From Trichoplusia ni (lineage: Eukaryota > Arthropoda > Insecta > Lepidoptera > Noctuidae), in assembly GCF_003590095.1 (NCBI RefSeq), contig NC_039493.1, positions 4,650,001 through 4,714,000 on the forward strand: a DNA stretch of 64,000 bases, read 5' to 3'. The notes below the pieces were generated by a model. It was not told the DNA's origin and ran no database searches. It saw nothing but the letters and a program-made list of their open reading frames with translations. Made by a program: the position numbers and the translations under genes. Shown here in pieces: positions 1-10,527 of the stretch; position 1 is the stretch's first letter, and each line of letters starts with the position of its first letter.

Positions 1-540
1 ATCGTGTTCCACCACTATTTCACGCACTTGATTCCATTTTACTTTTTCCCCCTTCTCATTTTTACCCATTTGTGAAGACTAAGAGTAGATTTAAAATCCA
101 AGATATTATTTTGGTTTATCTCCACAACTTCATAGGGTTGATCGTTTGTTTTACACCAGCGTACACACGTATACCACTCCTGCGGCGAGAAAATCATTTT
201 ATTTTTGGAGGATCGTTCGATTAACGCATGTACGCTATCACTCTCTTGCTGCGTATGACCCTTTTCTAAAAATCTATGACAAATACGAACACCAAATTTT
301 TTGGCCACAAGTAAATACATAGCAAAAACGATACGGTTACGATTTTGGCCTCCGCAATTATCCGACCATAAGCGTATATCCTTCACTCCCTCTTGGCTTT
401 TTCTCTCTATGTAGTTGTAAAGACAACTGGATATTTCATTTGACCCCCTTCTAGCTGTTGTCTCATTCCACATGTAACAAATAGCTTTTTTTAGACCCAT
501 ATCAAACACGGTAAAGTTATAAACTATAACTCCAGCAATA
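1..540 (-). pseudogene. DUF7869-type transposon-associated protein, fragment
   Basis: The minus-strand frame encodes about 165 residues. It has an aspartate motif (LWSDNCGGQNRN) followed by FLEKGHTQQESDSVHALIE. I recall this pattern from large insect proteins labelled DUF7869, thought to derive from a transposon with an RNase-H-like fold; the name is from memory. Coding similarity runs up to about position 540, where the LINE at 541 begins, so the 5' part has been cut off. Near position 60 the frame shifts by one base (WVK then NEK in the next frame), and coding continues off the left edge. The only 'start' near 509 is a GTG inside the family's coding sequence, so no real start is present. 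A second copy of the family lies at 20196 and an N-terminal part at 63180. Confidence 0.6.
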
Positions 541-1443
541 GAGGTTCAACGCGCCTCTTCTAATCCCAACATTAGCACTTCTCCTACTGACTCTGAATTT
601 GTTAACATACTACAGAGAAGTAAACGCCCACGCTCCGAAACCAGTCCCACAAATGAATTCCATGAATTCAAGGAAGAAATTAGGGCAATGCTCTCTAAGT
701 GGAACGCAAACCAGGAGACAATATTACAAAACTTTATGTCAAAAATCACCCTTGAGTTGTCCGAGTTAAAAACACAATATGAACAATTGCAGAAAGACAA
801 ACTAGAAATTGAAGTATCAGCACAACTCATGAGCGGAAAGTTTGAGGAAATTAGGACTCAAATGATTAAGCTGGAGAATGAGCGCGCTGAGCAAAACAAC
901 CATATAGTTCAGCTCGAGAACCAAATAAACGATGCGCAAGAGAATCACCGGTCCTCAACCATAGAACTTCGTAATGTTGTCACAAAGGAAAATGAAAACA
1001 CTACCGACCTATCAAAAATTGTATTGGATATCTGTAACTTATTAAAGGTCCAGATTAAACTTGAAGATATACGAGATATATATAGAGTTCGTAACAATAA
1101 GAATTCTCTGAAGCCAATTATCGTGGAATTTCAGTCAGTTATGACTAAAAATAATATACTTCAAGCAGTCCGCAATTTCAATAAAGGGAAACGGATAACA
1201 GAAAAACTAAACAGTGGATGCTTCGGCTGGACTGGTGAAAAAGTTCCCATATATATTGCTGAACGTCTCCCAGCCTCTCAGAGAAAATTATTTTACATGG
1301 CTCGAAAATTTGCTAATGCAAATAGTTTTCAATTCTGCTGGGTATCCAACGGGAAAATTTTTCTCCGGAAAAAAGAAGGTGACAAGCCCGTATTCATTAA
1401 GACTGAAAAATGTTTTCAAAATATTATGCATCCTAAAGAATAG
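541..1443 (+). pseudogene. LINE A ORF1 (coiled-coil, FP-like RNA-binding protein), 5'-truncated
   Basis: The frame is open from the left junction at about 541, with no ATG until 688, to the stop at 1443. It therefore looks like the 3' part of a longer ORF1. Roughly the first 120 residues after the ATG are a heptad-rich coiled coil. The rest, with IRDIYRVRN, KPIIVEFQ, an NFNKGKRIT segment and YIAERLPASQRKLFYMARK, matches the C-terminal domain shared by many moth non-LTR retrotransposon ORF1 proteins and the baculovirus FP protein family. It would bind LINE RNA and assemble the ribonucleoprotein. The matching endonuclease start follows at about 1773. 5' truncation is normal for target-primed insertion. 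Confidence 0.7.
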
Positions 1444-1772
1444 TCCTGTAGAAATAATATTCACCCTTATCTTTTTTATATATAAAAGTGTTATTTATAA
1501 CTATATTTTTTGGAATACATGTAATATCAAATTTTTAAAAACTAAAATGTATGTAGAATACACCTCACACACACCACAGAACTCACTTCTCACTCAAAAA
1601 ACTTACATAAATAACTCCTACTATACATGCACACTACTCACACTTATACTCTCCAAACACTCAATAATATTGCTTTATAAATTAAGAATACTGAATCAGA
1701 TGTATTGCAGAGACCATAATATCTCTGACCACACTGATAAACTTCCACTGATGACCAATAATATTATTAGAT

Positions 1773-1996
1773 ATGGCTATTGACGACATTACTTCGGAAC
1801 TTGACACTTTGATAGTGTCCAAGTCATGTATTTGCCAGCCCGAGCAATGTTCTATGATGATTAGTAACACTAATAATGACCTAAATATTTTACATATGAA
1901 TATTAGAAGTGTAAACAAAAATTTCGATGAACTAATAGTTTTTCTAAAAGTGATTAATATTCAGTGTGATGTCATGTCCATGCAATATGGTTTGTA
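1773..1996 (+). pseudogene. LINE A ORF2, start of endonuclease domain only
   Basis: About 70 codons are open from ATG 1773. They include LNILHMNIRSVNKNFDELIVFL, the opening strand of the apurinic-type endonuclease of CR1/Jockey-like LINEs, which has N in the first catalytic block. Similarity stops abruptly at about 1990, where an unrelated minus-strand fragment begins, so the rest of the endonuclease and the whole reverse transcriptase are missing. Positions 1444-1772 are the spacer after ORF1; I see nothing else there. The copy is cut at both ends, which suggests a later rearrangement on the right. Confidence 0.6.
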
Positions 1997-2172
1997 AGTG
2001 TTAATGTTGATGTAATGACAACTGGAAATTGTCATCAAAATATTTGAAAACCTTTCTATTAAGTTTTTATCAATTCCAGTAATATCAGCAACTATCTCTG
2101 GATTTTCAAAAAAAATCCGCGCCGTCTTGCCATCATTTGTGGTACATACGAAATTTCGTGAACCCATAGGTA
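1990..2172 (-). pseudogene. Fragment of a conserved transposon-associated arthropod ORF, unnamed
   Basis: A 60-residue minus-strand frame reads GSRNFVCTTNDGKTARIFF, then ENPEIVADITGIDKNLIERF and a partial cysteine/tyrosine segment. I recognise the phrase 'TARIFF..PEI...TGID..LI.RF' from proteins repeated in arthropod genomes, usually in transposons, but cannot give the family a name or activity. It ends at the LINE A junction near 1990. The right limit may be a splice acceptor (TTTTAG at about 2173-2179). Only a fragment is present, and function is unlikely. Confidence 0.35.
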
Positions 2173-2270
2173 CTAAAAGCGTTATGTTTAAGGTAAGTTT
2201 TATTTACTTTGAAAAATATAATTAACTGTGCTGTTGCACGAATTAGGTTATCATTTATCATAAAACTAAC

Positions 2271-3335
2271 TTACATGAAATCAAAATTTAACCTCCAAAA
2301 GAATTCCAATAACTTATCTCCTTTTGTTCGTTTTGAACTCCTTTTATTTTGGCCACTTGTTTCAGCACCATGTTCTGTAATTTGTTCAGTTCCATCTGTA
2401 ATGGATCGACATTGGAAGTCGTCAAGAACATCATTTTGGTTTCCGCGTGCTTCTACCAGTTTTTTTTGTCTAAGCCGGATATTTTTGCGAATGGATAAAC
2501 TTCGAGTTTTATCACATTTAGACCTCATTCTCCCGGCGATTTCAAAATGTATTGCTTCCCGTTCGCCTGTCTCGAAATAGACTGCGAGACTGAGCCAATG
2601 TTCGCTTGTACATTCTGAAGACCGAAGAAGTCTTCTAAGTCTGGGCTGTCCGCATTCCCATCGGATTTCTTTAATTCTTTGACATCTGCAACTGTTTCCG
2701 TTGTAGGCGCAGTCGTGCACGACGTGGAGGTGGTCGTTTCCATGATTGGTAACGAAGAAGATACTCCCTTTGAAAGAACGACCGGATGTTCCTCCTTGTT
2801 CACATATTCGTGAAATATTTCGATTGCTGTATTGGTCATTTTGAATTGTAAACACGTCAAGTATAATTCTGAATCGAAGAGGATTGTTTGGAATGCATTC
2901 CATGATAAATCTTCGCACTCTTTCACTCTCAGTTTGTGTACTATTAATTTCAACACTGTCTTCCACAACGATATCGGGTTCGAGAATTCGCGTTTCAACA
3001 ATAAGTTCTTGATTTTCATTGCCTTCTGCTCCCCGAATTTCAGCTTCTCCATCACTTGAGTATAAACATTCACTGTCCATATTAATTCCAAAACACTTAA
3101 GAAACTTTCGGGCTGGGGATCCGATAAAGTCTTCTGAACTTTCTTCGGTGGAGTCGATTTCGATTTGTTGCAACTCATTGAACGACGCCGTTTTGGTGTT
3201 ATCTTCTTCACTGCTCGTGTCTGGGCTTCCTCTTCCATAGTTTCGACTATTGCTTTCGTATCTTGTCCTATTTCTTGACATTGTGCTTTTTCGACTAAGT
3301 CGATTGTTGTTTGTAACAGCTGAGCTGTGACACAA
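2271..3335 (-). pseudogene. Endogenous densovirus-like NS1 N-terminal region
   Basis: A 354-codon minus-strand frame is open to its TAA. The 3335 start would be a TTG; the first ATG is at 3281. The first third is acidic and Ser/Thr-rich. The middle holds HLHVVHDC followed about 10 residues later by a CRC, then a stretch ending in FETGEREAIHFE. This H/C pattern and spacing resemble the N-terminal domain of densovirus (invertebrate parvovirus) NS1. A basic KRSSKRTKGDKLLEF segment near the end fits the region just before the HUH nuclease domain. The nuclease and the SF3 helicase motifs are absent, so the copy is truncated and cannot initiate replication. A second open frame lies inside it (2525-3238), as in the NS1/NS2 arrangement. 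Identification is by eye. Confidence 0.5.
2525..3238 (-). CDS. Densovirus-like NS2 overlapping frame (endogenous copy)
   Basis: A 237-codon frame starts with a true ATG at 3238 and lies wholly inside the NS1-like frame, in another phase on the same strand. It opens MEEEAQTRAVKKITPKRRRS, has a short leucine-rich middle and ends in a Ser/Thr-rich tail. I recognise no enzymatic motif. Its start 43 bases downstream of the NS1 ATG (3281) matches how lepidopteran densoviruses nest NS2 inside NS1. Two long frames kept open over 700 bases suggest a young insertion or past selection on both frames. Promoter and expression cannot be judged. Confidence 0.45.
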   Translation of the reverse strand: MEEEAQTRAVKKITPKRRRSMSCNKSKSTPPKKVQKTLSDPQPESFLSVLELIWTVNVYTQVMEKLKFGEQKAMKIKNLLLKREFSNPISLWKTVLKLIVHKLRVKECEDLSWNAFQTILFDSELYLTCLQFKMTNTAIEIFHEYVNKEEHPVVLSKGVSSSLPIMETTTSTSCTTAPTTETVADVKELKKSDGNADSPDLEDFFGLQNVQANIGSVSQSISRQANGKQYILKSPGE

Positions 3336-3881
3336 AATAGTTATCGGTACGCAAGTCCCTGCAGTATTCCATTTCTCGAATTGGAATTTACCTTATCAGA
3401 AGTACTGAATTGTAGGGAAGTAGTAAAGCTCTACTGGAAGTGAGTTATGACAGCAAAATGCTTGTTCTGAGTACTACCAATAAGAGAAAACAAGCTGGCG
3501 TGAAGTAAGATGCAAAATAACCATAGTTTAGAAGAACACTTAATATTTTAATTTAGGAACTGGTAGTTACGTTATCAGAAGTAATAAAGCTCTACTGGAA
3601 GGGAATTGTGACAGCAAAACACTTAACTTTATCGTTGCGTGAGACAACAGAATATAATCGTTTGGCAAGGCACATCAGTTTTTAATTTCTCAAACTGGTA
3701 TTTACGTTATCCGAAATACTGAATCGTAGGGAAGTAATAAAGCTCTACTAGGAGGGAATTATAACAGCAAAATACCTTAATTTACCTGGCTTTACGTTAG
3801 ACACAAAAAAGTCATCGGTATGCAAGTCCCTTCAGTATTCCATTTCTCGAATTGGAATTTACCTTACTAGAAGCACTGATT
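3332..3881 (+). repeat. Satellite array, about 157-bp unit, left half
   Basis: Imperfect tandem copies share three landmarks: 'TTTCTCGAATTGGAATTTACC', then 'AAGTAATAAAGCTCTACT' and 'TGTGACAGCAAAATAC'. The GAnTTnTGAC landmark recurs at 3442, 3603 and 3757, spacings of 161 and 154. The array starts immediately upstream of the densovirus-like frame and breaks at about 3881 inside a unit, where LINE B begins. The missing rest of the unit reappears at about 8424, so both halves were one array. Confidence 0.85.
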
Positions 3882-4229
3882 TGGATTGCTAATCGGACTG
3901 CCACCGAGAGCAGACGTATTTCTATTTTTAATAAATCTGTTTATTAAGTGCTCCGCAAATCTAATACTTCCGCTACAGTTGTTATAACTATTGTGCCGTG
4001 AACATTCTAAGGTGATTAATGACCTTATACAAATAAGTGCAAGTGACGAGTCATTACCACAGTGCGCTGCGTGCTTGCGCGGTGCCCTGCTTCACCTCCG
4101 CGAGACAAGAACAATCGACATTTTTTGACTCGCTCACACAGGGACTCTGCGTTCAAGGTCTGCAACTATTTACGCCCACCTACATTATTCACGTCAATGA
4201 CAGGTATTTATTAAAGTTATAAACAAACA

Positions 4230-5255
4230 ATGAATGTGACACGTTCTCCAACGACTTCACAATCCAGGTCAGACAATTTATTAACCACATGCTCAACGAC
4301 AAATTATGTTACCGGTACGGGCTCACAACCTGACTTATCTAAGATAAGCGAAGAACTAAGCGGAGCGCAAATAACTTACCGTAAACGTAATTTAGAACGG
4401 ATTGGGCATGATTGTTTATGTTCCGAAGAAATTAAACTAATGAGAAGCGATTTATCGCGCGTCTCTTCTCTGTTAGAAAAATATATTGATTCAAATGCCC
4501 AAATGATTAAGGAAATGAACGCAAGTATCGTCGAAGTAAAGTATGAATTGGCCGACTTGCGAGCGTCGCATGAGCAAACAAAATCGTTGATTACATCTAA
4601 TGCGGCGGACATTACTGCACAAATACAAAATGTTCAGTCCACCACAACACAGCTTACTACTGAACAGTCTAACATAAAAAGCCAACTAACTCAGTTTGAA
4701 AATAAAATAATAAACAACCAGAATAAAATACAGAACCTGGAAACAAATATTAGTAAAATACAATTAGACCCCCATTCTTCACAAACTGATGTGTCCGTTA
4801 ATGAACAAATATTTCGTGAAATTCAAGACCGAAATAGAAGACAAAATAACATTATCATAAGCGGTATATCGGAGCAAATCTGCATTAACACACAGGAAAG
4901 AATTCTTAAAGACGAATCTGATGTTTTAAATATTATTACAAGCATAAATTCGAACATAGCGAAACCAAACAAAATATTTCGCATTGGAAAGTACAGTGTC
5001 GGCAAAACGCGCGGAATAAAAGTTTGCTTTAACAATCCTGAACCAGTGATGTTACTACTACGTAGCAAGGGAAAATTACCGGACAATATTAAGTTTTACT
5101 CGGATCAAACGCCCTCCCAGCAAAAATATTTTCAGACTGTAAAAAATGAACTAGTACGCCGGACTGAACATGGAGAAACTGATCTTATAATTAAATACAG
5201 CAACGGTATTCCTACCATTATTAAACAGAATTCAAAAAACTCAGATGCCCATTGA
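4230..5255 (+). CDS. LINE B ORF1 protein (coiled coil plus RNA-binding domain)
   Basis: An intact 341-codon frame from an ATG. Residues about 70-180 are a coiled coil rich in Q, N, T and I heptads. Residues about 195-320 begin IQDRNRRQNNIIISGI and continue with IFRIGK and GIKVCF, the RRM-like/C-terminal fold of LINE ORF1 proteins. The role is to coat LINE RNA in the retrotransposition particle. The stop overlaps the presumed ORF2 start (ATTGA at 5251-5255), which resembles the ATGA overlap used for termination-reinitiation in related LINEs but lacks a proper ATG. No cysteine zinc knuckles are present. Confidence 0.75.
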   Translation: MNVTRSPTTSQSRSDNLLTTCSTTNYVTGTGSQPDLSKISEELSGAQITYRKRNLERIGHDCLCSEEIKLMRSDLSRVSSLLEKYIDSNAQMIKEMNASIVEVKYELADLRASHEQTKSLITSNAADITAQIQNVQSTTTQLTTEQSNIKSQLTQFENKIINNQNKIQNLETNISKIQLDPHSSQTDVSVNEQIFREIQDRNRRQNNIIISGISEQICINTQERILKDESDVLNIITSINSNIAKPNKIFRIGKYSVGKTRGIKVCFNNPEPVMLLLRSKGKLPDNIKFYSDQTPSQQKYFQTVKNELVRRTEHGETDLIIKYSNGIPTIIKQNSKNSDAH

Positions 5256-8076
5256 GTAAAAATCATACTACAAAACCTATAACCTACCAAATAGTCCACG
5301 ATTATCAGCAATTGAATACTCAAAAATCCCGCCTAGCATTTCTTTACTTAAACGCACGCAGCATATGTAAAAAGGGCAAGTTTGACGAATTAAAATGTAT
5401 CGTAAAAGCAATATCAACAACAGTACACATCATATTAATTACAGAAACATGGATACAAAACGATACCCAGGCTTTACAGCTACAAATACCTAATTATACA
5501 CACTACTACAACTATAGAACGGACATTAGAGGAGGTGGAGTATCGGCCTACATTCACAATGATTTAAAACATAATCTCACTCAATCTACATATCAAGATG
5601 GCAACAATTACTTATGGGTATATCTAGAGAAATTTGCGATAGATGTTGGCGTTGTCTATAATCCTGGAGACACTAACTTAGCAAAGTTTTTGGATACATA
5701 TGATTCACAATTACAAGTACGAAAACGAGCAAGTCTTTGGTGATTTAAACATCGATCTACTATCTAAAAACAAAACATTAAAAAGGTACAAACAGAGACT
5801 TCACGAATCAGGCCATAAAATACTTAACAAAGTCAACCAAACCTATTGTACACGAGATTCAACTACAAAGAAATCTATCCTGGACCACGTAAGCACAAAC
5901 TTGAACAATGAAGAATATAATTTTGCAATCATCAACTCCTCTTTCTCAGATCACAAACAAATATATTTACAACTAAATAAGTGGAAACCCCCAAAGCTGC
6001 GAATAAACTATGATACTATAGATTACAACAAATTATACATTACTACTGAATCGTATGGACTAGAAAATGCTGTAAACACGTATGAAGAATTTGAGACTAC
6101 TTTAATACAATGCATCAAACGAAATACAATTTCAAGAACTAAAATCGTGAATCCACCACGAACGGAATGGGTTAACAACGAAATTATTATCGGGATCAAC
6201 TTAAGAAACTACCTATGGGTACAGCATAAAAAGGATCAAGAAAATGAGACAATACTAATTGAGTTTAAAAAAATCAGGGACCAAATTGCTAGATTAATAC
6301 AATCTACCAAAAATGCCTACTTCTATAATCAATTTACGAAATATACTAACACTCCTAAAAAAATGTGGACACTTATAAACAATTTAGCTAACAACAAAAT
6401 GTGTCAAAATAGCGCTCCTTCAAAAATTATTGTTAATTCTGATATGATTACTGGCAAAAAGGAAATATGTGAACTTTTTAATAAATATTTCTCAACCATA
6501 GGGTCAGTACTTGCGGAGAAAATACCTAGGAAATTTCATGATTGTTCTAAAATATTAGAATTTAATAAACAATACAATGCCCCAAGTCACTCACTTACAA
6601 CACTGCAGCCCTGTAATGCTGAGGAAATTATAAAAATTATCAAGACCTTGATGCCAACTCTAGTAGTGGTATAGATAAAATTAGCGTTAAAATTATAAAA
6701 AAATTACAAAATCTAGTCTCGAATGTGCTGGCAAAATGCTTTAATAAACTAATGACTGAAGGGGAATTTCCCGATTCTCTTAAGGTTGCAAAGTATCACC
6801 AATTTATAAATCTGGACCTAAGACCGACCCTGGAAATTATCGGCCGATCTCTGTATTGCCAGTCATGTCCAAAATATTAGAAAAACTTATACATAGTCGC
6901 CTATTAAATTACTTTGATTCCATTAACTTTATATCAGATCGCCAATATGGATTTAGACCTAAAAATAATACCACAATAGCGACAATAGATTTAGTAACAA
7001 AAATCAGAGACAATATAGATAAAAAGTACATTGTTCTGGGTGTATTCATTGACTTGAAAAAAGCTTTCGATACTGTAAGCCACATATTACTTTTAAACAA
7101 GCTTGAACATGCTGGTATCCAAGGAAACGCACTCAAAATGCTAAAATCTTATTTAACTAACCGACGCCAGATAGTTAAGATGAATGACGTCGAGAGTACT
7201 GCTCTACCCGTCACATACGGAGTACCGCAGGGATCCATATTAGGACCATTGTTATTCTTAACTTACATAAATCAGATTGCAGCACTTAATATTCATGGTC
7301 ATTTAACTTTATATGCAGACGATACTTGCTTATTTTATTTTGGAAAAAACATACATAATATCATCTCACAAGCCCAAGAGGATTTAGATACATTATTCGA
7401 GTGGTTTCAATGCAATTTACTATCTATCAATATTTCAAAAACATGTTTTACTATATTTAAAGCTAAAAACAAAAAGATTCCAGATCATAGACCATTAACT
7501 ATTGATAACATTCTGCTCGAACAAAAACAATGTGAAAAATACCTCGGCTTAAAAATCGATAGCAATCTCAACTGGAACAATCAAATAGATCATATTAAAG
7601 CCAAACTCTCGTCACTCACTGGCTCTCTCTACAATATAAGCAATTGTATACCTAAAAATATTCGTCTTACTATATACAACTCTCTTGTTAAATCACATTT
7701 ACTATACCTAATAGAAATCTGGGGCAACTCAGGTAAAACGAAATTGCGAGAATTGCAAAGAGTACAAAACAAGATTATTAAAATATTGTTTCGCTATCCA
7801 TATTTGACACCTACTTATAAAATTTTTGAAGATACAAAATTGATGGATATTAAGCAACTTTATATGTATACCACTTGTATTCTGATAAGAAAAATCTTAG
7901 ACAAAAAAATTAATACCAATTTATCATTTACCAAAATTTCGGAAGTGTCTACACGTAGTAGACGTCGCCCTAGTTTACTTGTATTACCAAGACCTCGTAC
8001 AAATTACTCCAAAGAAACATCACCTATGAAGGAGCAGATATTTATAATAACTTACCGTCGAACATTAAAAATGTAA
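5252..8076 (+). pseudogene. LINE B ORF2: endonuclease and reverse transcriptase, frameshifted
   Basis: The frame starts with an endonuclease block (FLYLNARSIC, ITETWIQND, GGGVSAYI). It shifts phase at about 5730 just before GDLNIDLL, again at about 6650 (NSSSGIDKIS continues in another phase) and at about 6790. The reverse transcriptase then runs open from 6856 to 8076 and has all core motifs: GVFIDLKKAFDTVSH, GVPQGSILGPLLF and LYADDTCLFY. The catalytic YADD is intact. Frame breaks make it a pseudogene as read. The order EN-RT without RNase H fits the CR1/Jockey group. I cannot assign a named family. Confidence 0.8.
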
Positions 8077-8423
8077 GCTCGTTCAACGTTTTTAAATCTC
8101 AACTCTCGAAATATATAACAGAAAACTTTTCTTATCCAAAGTCACATTAATCCAATCAAGTAATATAAAAAAGAACAAAATAAAACGTTGAGCGTGTACC
8201 TACAATTGTACTCCTAGCTATTTAACATTACCCATTTTGTCGCTTTTATTGTTTTAAACTATCCTTCTGGCTAATGATATTACTTATTGTTATTAGTCTC
8301 TAAGTTAACACTTTTTTACTTATTTATCGGTGGCGGTTAATTAGATAAACTAAATGTTATTTTGTATTCTCATGTAAGTGGCTTTATTGTCTTTTTTGGG
8401 AATAAATGATTTAAACCAAAAAA

Positions 8424-8937
8424 TTGTAGTCAAGTAATAAAGCTCTACTGGAAGTGAGTTATGACAGCAAAATACTTTAATTTAGCTAGTTTTACGTTAG
8501 ACAAAATAATCATCGGTACGGCAGTAGTAAAGCTCTATTGGTAGGGGAATTGTGACAGCAAAATACTTGACTATATCTGGTGTTGCGTAAGAAAACAAAT
8601 AATCATCGTTTGGCAAGTCACTTCAGTTTTTAATTTCTCGAATTGGAATTTACCTTGTCAGAAGCACTGGATTGTAGGGAAGTAGTAAAACTCTACTGGA
8701 AGGGCATTGTGACAGCAAAATACTTTAATTTAGCTGGCTTTACGTAGGACACAAAAAAGTCATCGGTACGCAAGTCCCTTCAGTATTCCATTTCTCGAAT
8801 TGGAATTTACCTTATGAGAAGCACTGAATTGTAGGGAAGTAGTAAAACTCTACTGGAAGGGCATTGTGACAGCAAAACACTTTAATTTAGCTGGCTTTAC
8901 GTGAGGCACAAAATAATCATCGATACGCAAGTCCCTT
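8424..8937 (+). repeat. Satellite array, about 157-bp unit, right half
   Basis: Continuation of the array at 3332. The GCATTGTGAC landmark occurs at 8704 and 8861 (157 apart) and a GAATTGTGAC at 8548 (156 earlier). One unit near 8456-8548 is shortened to about 92 bases. The array ends at about 8937 ('CAAGTCCCTTCA') against a Ty3-type gag-protease fragment. Confidence 0.85.
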
Positions 8938-9487
8938 CACTACGCAAATAAGCATCAGGCACGACGTGAAATAGTATCTCGGTTTTAAAATCATTAATTT
9001 CTTCCTCACTTAAAATTTGCAAAGTACTGAGTACATTTTTATTATCAATGCCAATCAATGAGATTACATTATTCGATCGTTTACCTCTAAATTTATTAGC
9101 TACACTCTCTTTCATTAACGAGCACTCGGCTCCTGAATCCAAATCAAATTTAAAACACTCGCCAAAATGATTTAATCGTCCGGACGGGGACTCAACCTCG
9201 CACAGGTTGACACGCTTCTTCGCCGGGGCTGCGGTGCTGGACCCGCCGGCAGTGCAGCGGTTGGCGATGTGGCCCTGGACGCTACACTTGTAGCAGGTCA
9301 CGGGGCTGCCGCTGGGCTGCTGGCGCAGAGCACCACTCGATGTGGCCGGTGTAGGAGCAGGTTTCTTCGCGTCGCCCTTACTCGTACGGCAATCCGCTTG
9401 CTTATGCCCGAGCTTGCCACAGGCATGACACTTGATTTGCGATGTTGAAAACTTCGGTCGTTTTTCACTCTTAGCCTCGTTTCGCAT
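8938..9487 (-). pseudogene. Ty3/gypsy-type gag zinc knuckles and protease, fragment
   Basis: The minus-strand frame begins at ATG 9487, probably internal to the original gag. It has two CCHC zinc knuckles: CHACGKLGHKQADC and CYKCSVQGHIANRC, separated by a Pro/Thr/Ser-rich linker. About 70 residues later comes FDLDSGAECSLM, the D-S-G active site of a retroviral-type aspartic protease. The frame then runs into satellite sequence at about 8937 and ends there as a chimera. Reverse transcriptase and integrase are missing and no LTR is seen. The knuckle region is markedly GC-rich against its surroundings, consistent with a separate origin. Confidence 0.75.
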
Positions 9488-10106
9488 GTCTACACATGCA
9501 ATATTGTATTTAGTGAATACAGCCAGTTATCATTACTAAAATCAACCCATTTTAGTAAATAAGTCAAATATTTGTTTCTACAACAAGCTTCCCATTCATT
9601 TTAGTAAAAAATTTAAAACTTTTAGTAAATTAAAACTATCCGGAAAAGGATATTACAAAATATCAGATTATTTAAATGATAAAAAGGCTTGGGATTGAAC
9701 TGCTCGCTTATACAGCTATGATTATTTGTGTACATAATTATTGACATGTTTTGTGCTTTTGCATGAATTTATTTTTGTTACTATTAATGATTATTTGATT
9801 TAATAACATGCAACTCATTTGCGTTATTTTTTTTTTAATCTTTTTTAAATACATTTTTTTGAAAGTTTAAACGTTCCAAATAAAAAAAAAGAACAAAATC
9901 CAAATTTATTGAAATACTCTGCATTAGTTTATACACTTGAATTTGAAAATTTTCTGGACTTTAAAAAGAGGCGGCGACCCCTGAGTGTTTCGACATTTCT
10001 TCTTAGGGTAGTTAGCTAGGAAATGTCGGCTCCATCGTTCTCAAAAAAGACATGTAAAAGTGATGAAATATCCTATTTGCAGAATAAATAATTTCATTTC
10101 ATTTGT
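9488..10106. other. Noncoding stretch with a LINE/SINE-like 3' tail
   Basis: 9488-9950 is AT-rich with homopolymer runs; I see no gene. 9960-10106 reads 'GGCGGCGACCCCTGAGTG', then a TTTCGACATTTCTTCTTAGG block, and ends 'AATAAATAATTTCATTTC'. This resembles the 3' ends of lepidopteran non-LTR elements and their SINEs. It abuts the left terminus of Harbinger A. Confidence 0.4.
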
Positions 10107-10222
10107 TTATGGCTGAGGCCGCACTACGATTTTTTCAGCAAGCAGTTAATCGCTACAACCGCAAAACCGCTTGAGACGCACACACCACGATAAAAAATCG
10201 CGAAACGACCCGCAGTTTGAAG

Positions 10223-10370
10223 ATGGATTTCAAGGTAGCAGTATGTGTTGTAGCTCCGATAATAAGAAATAGAAAAAGCAGACGTCAACGCAAATTTCGA
10301 AAATATTGGATCCATCCACTTACTGGGCGTAGATTTGAGAAAGGTTTCTTTCATAAGAAGTATCAAAGCT
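10223..10370 (+). pseudogene. Harbinger A transposase N-terminus, broken by Harbinger B
   Basis: The frame from ATG 10223 encodes about 50 residues, including RKFRKYWIHPLTGRR and FEKGFFHKKY. This matches the basic, aromatic W-x-H-P-L segment that opens many PIF/Harbinger transposases. Coding stops at 10371, where the TAA target site and Harbinger B begin. After 12699 only about 25 more codons can be read before a stop and no DDE domain was found, so this is a remnant. Confidence 0.5.
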
Positions 10371-10527
10371 TAAAGGCGCGTTTCCATTATGCAAGTGTTT
10401 GCATACATGTATGACGTCAGACATGTGTGCAAGTGATTTGAATTGGAAACACGATTTTGTTCAACTTGCAGCTTGCATACAAGATTTTAGTGGTATACAA
10501 GTTAGTTCTAGTTGTACAGTGTTTATC

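Larger units (their letters stand above)
3882..8423 (+). mobile_element. LINE B, near full-length CR1/Jockey-like retrotransposon
   Basis: A 4.5-kb element inserted in the satellite. It holds a 5' leader (3882-4229), ORF1 (4230-5255), ORF2 (5252-8076) and a 3' UTR of about 350 bases. The UTR shows nothing notable until its end, an AATAAATGATTT signal followed by a short A-rich tail that joins the satellite at about 8423. The satellite unit reads 'GCACTGAT' on the left and resumes 'ATTGTAG' on the right, giving a clean insertion point with at most a short ATT duplication. It transposes by nicking DNA and reverse transcribing its RNA in place. Confidence 0.8.

Noticed and set aside
1214..1783. 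A 189-codon plus-strand frame overlapping LINE A ORF1
   Set aside because: It overlaps a well-supported ORF1 and has no recognisable domain; taken as a shadow frame plus AT-rich spacer.
2173..2275. A possible intron (GTAAGT at 2274, TTTTAG at 2173) joining the NS1-like frame to the fragment at 1990-2172
   Set aside because: The joined phases do not keep the fragment's frame, and such signals are common in AT-rich DNA.
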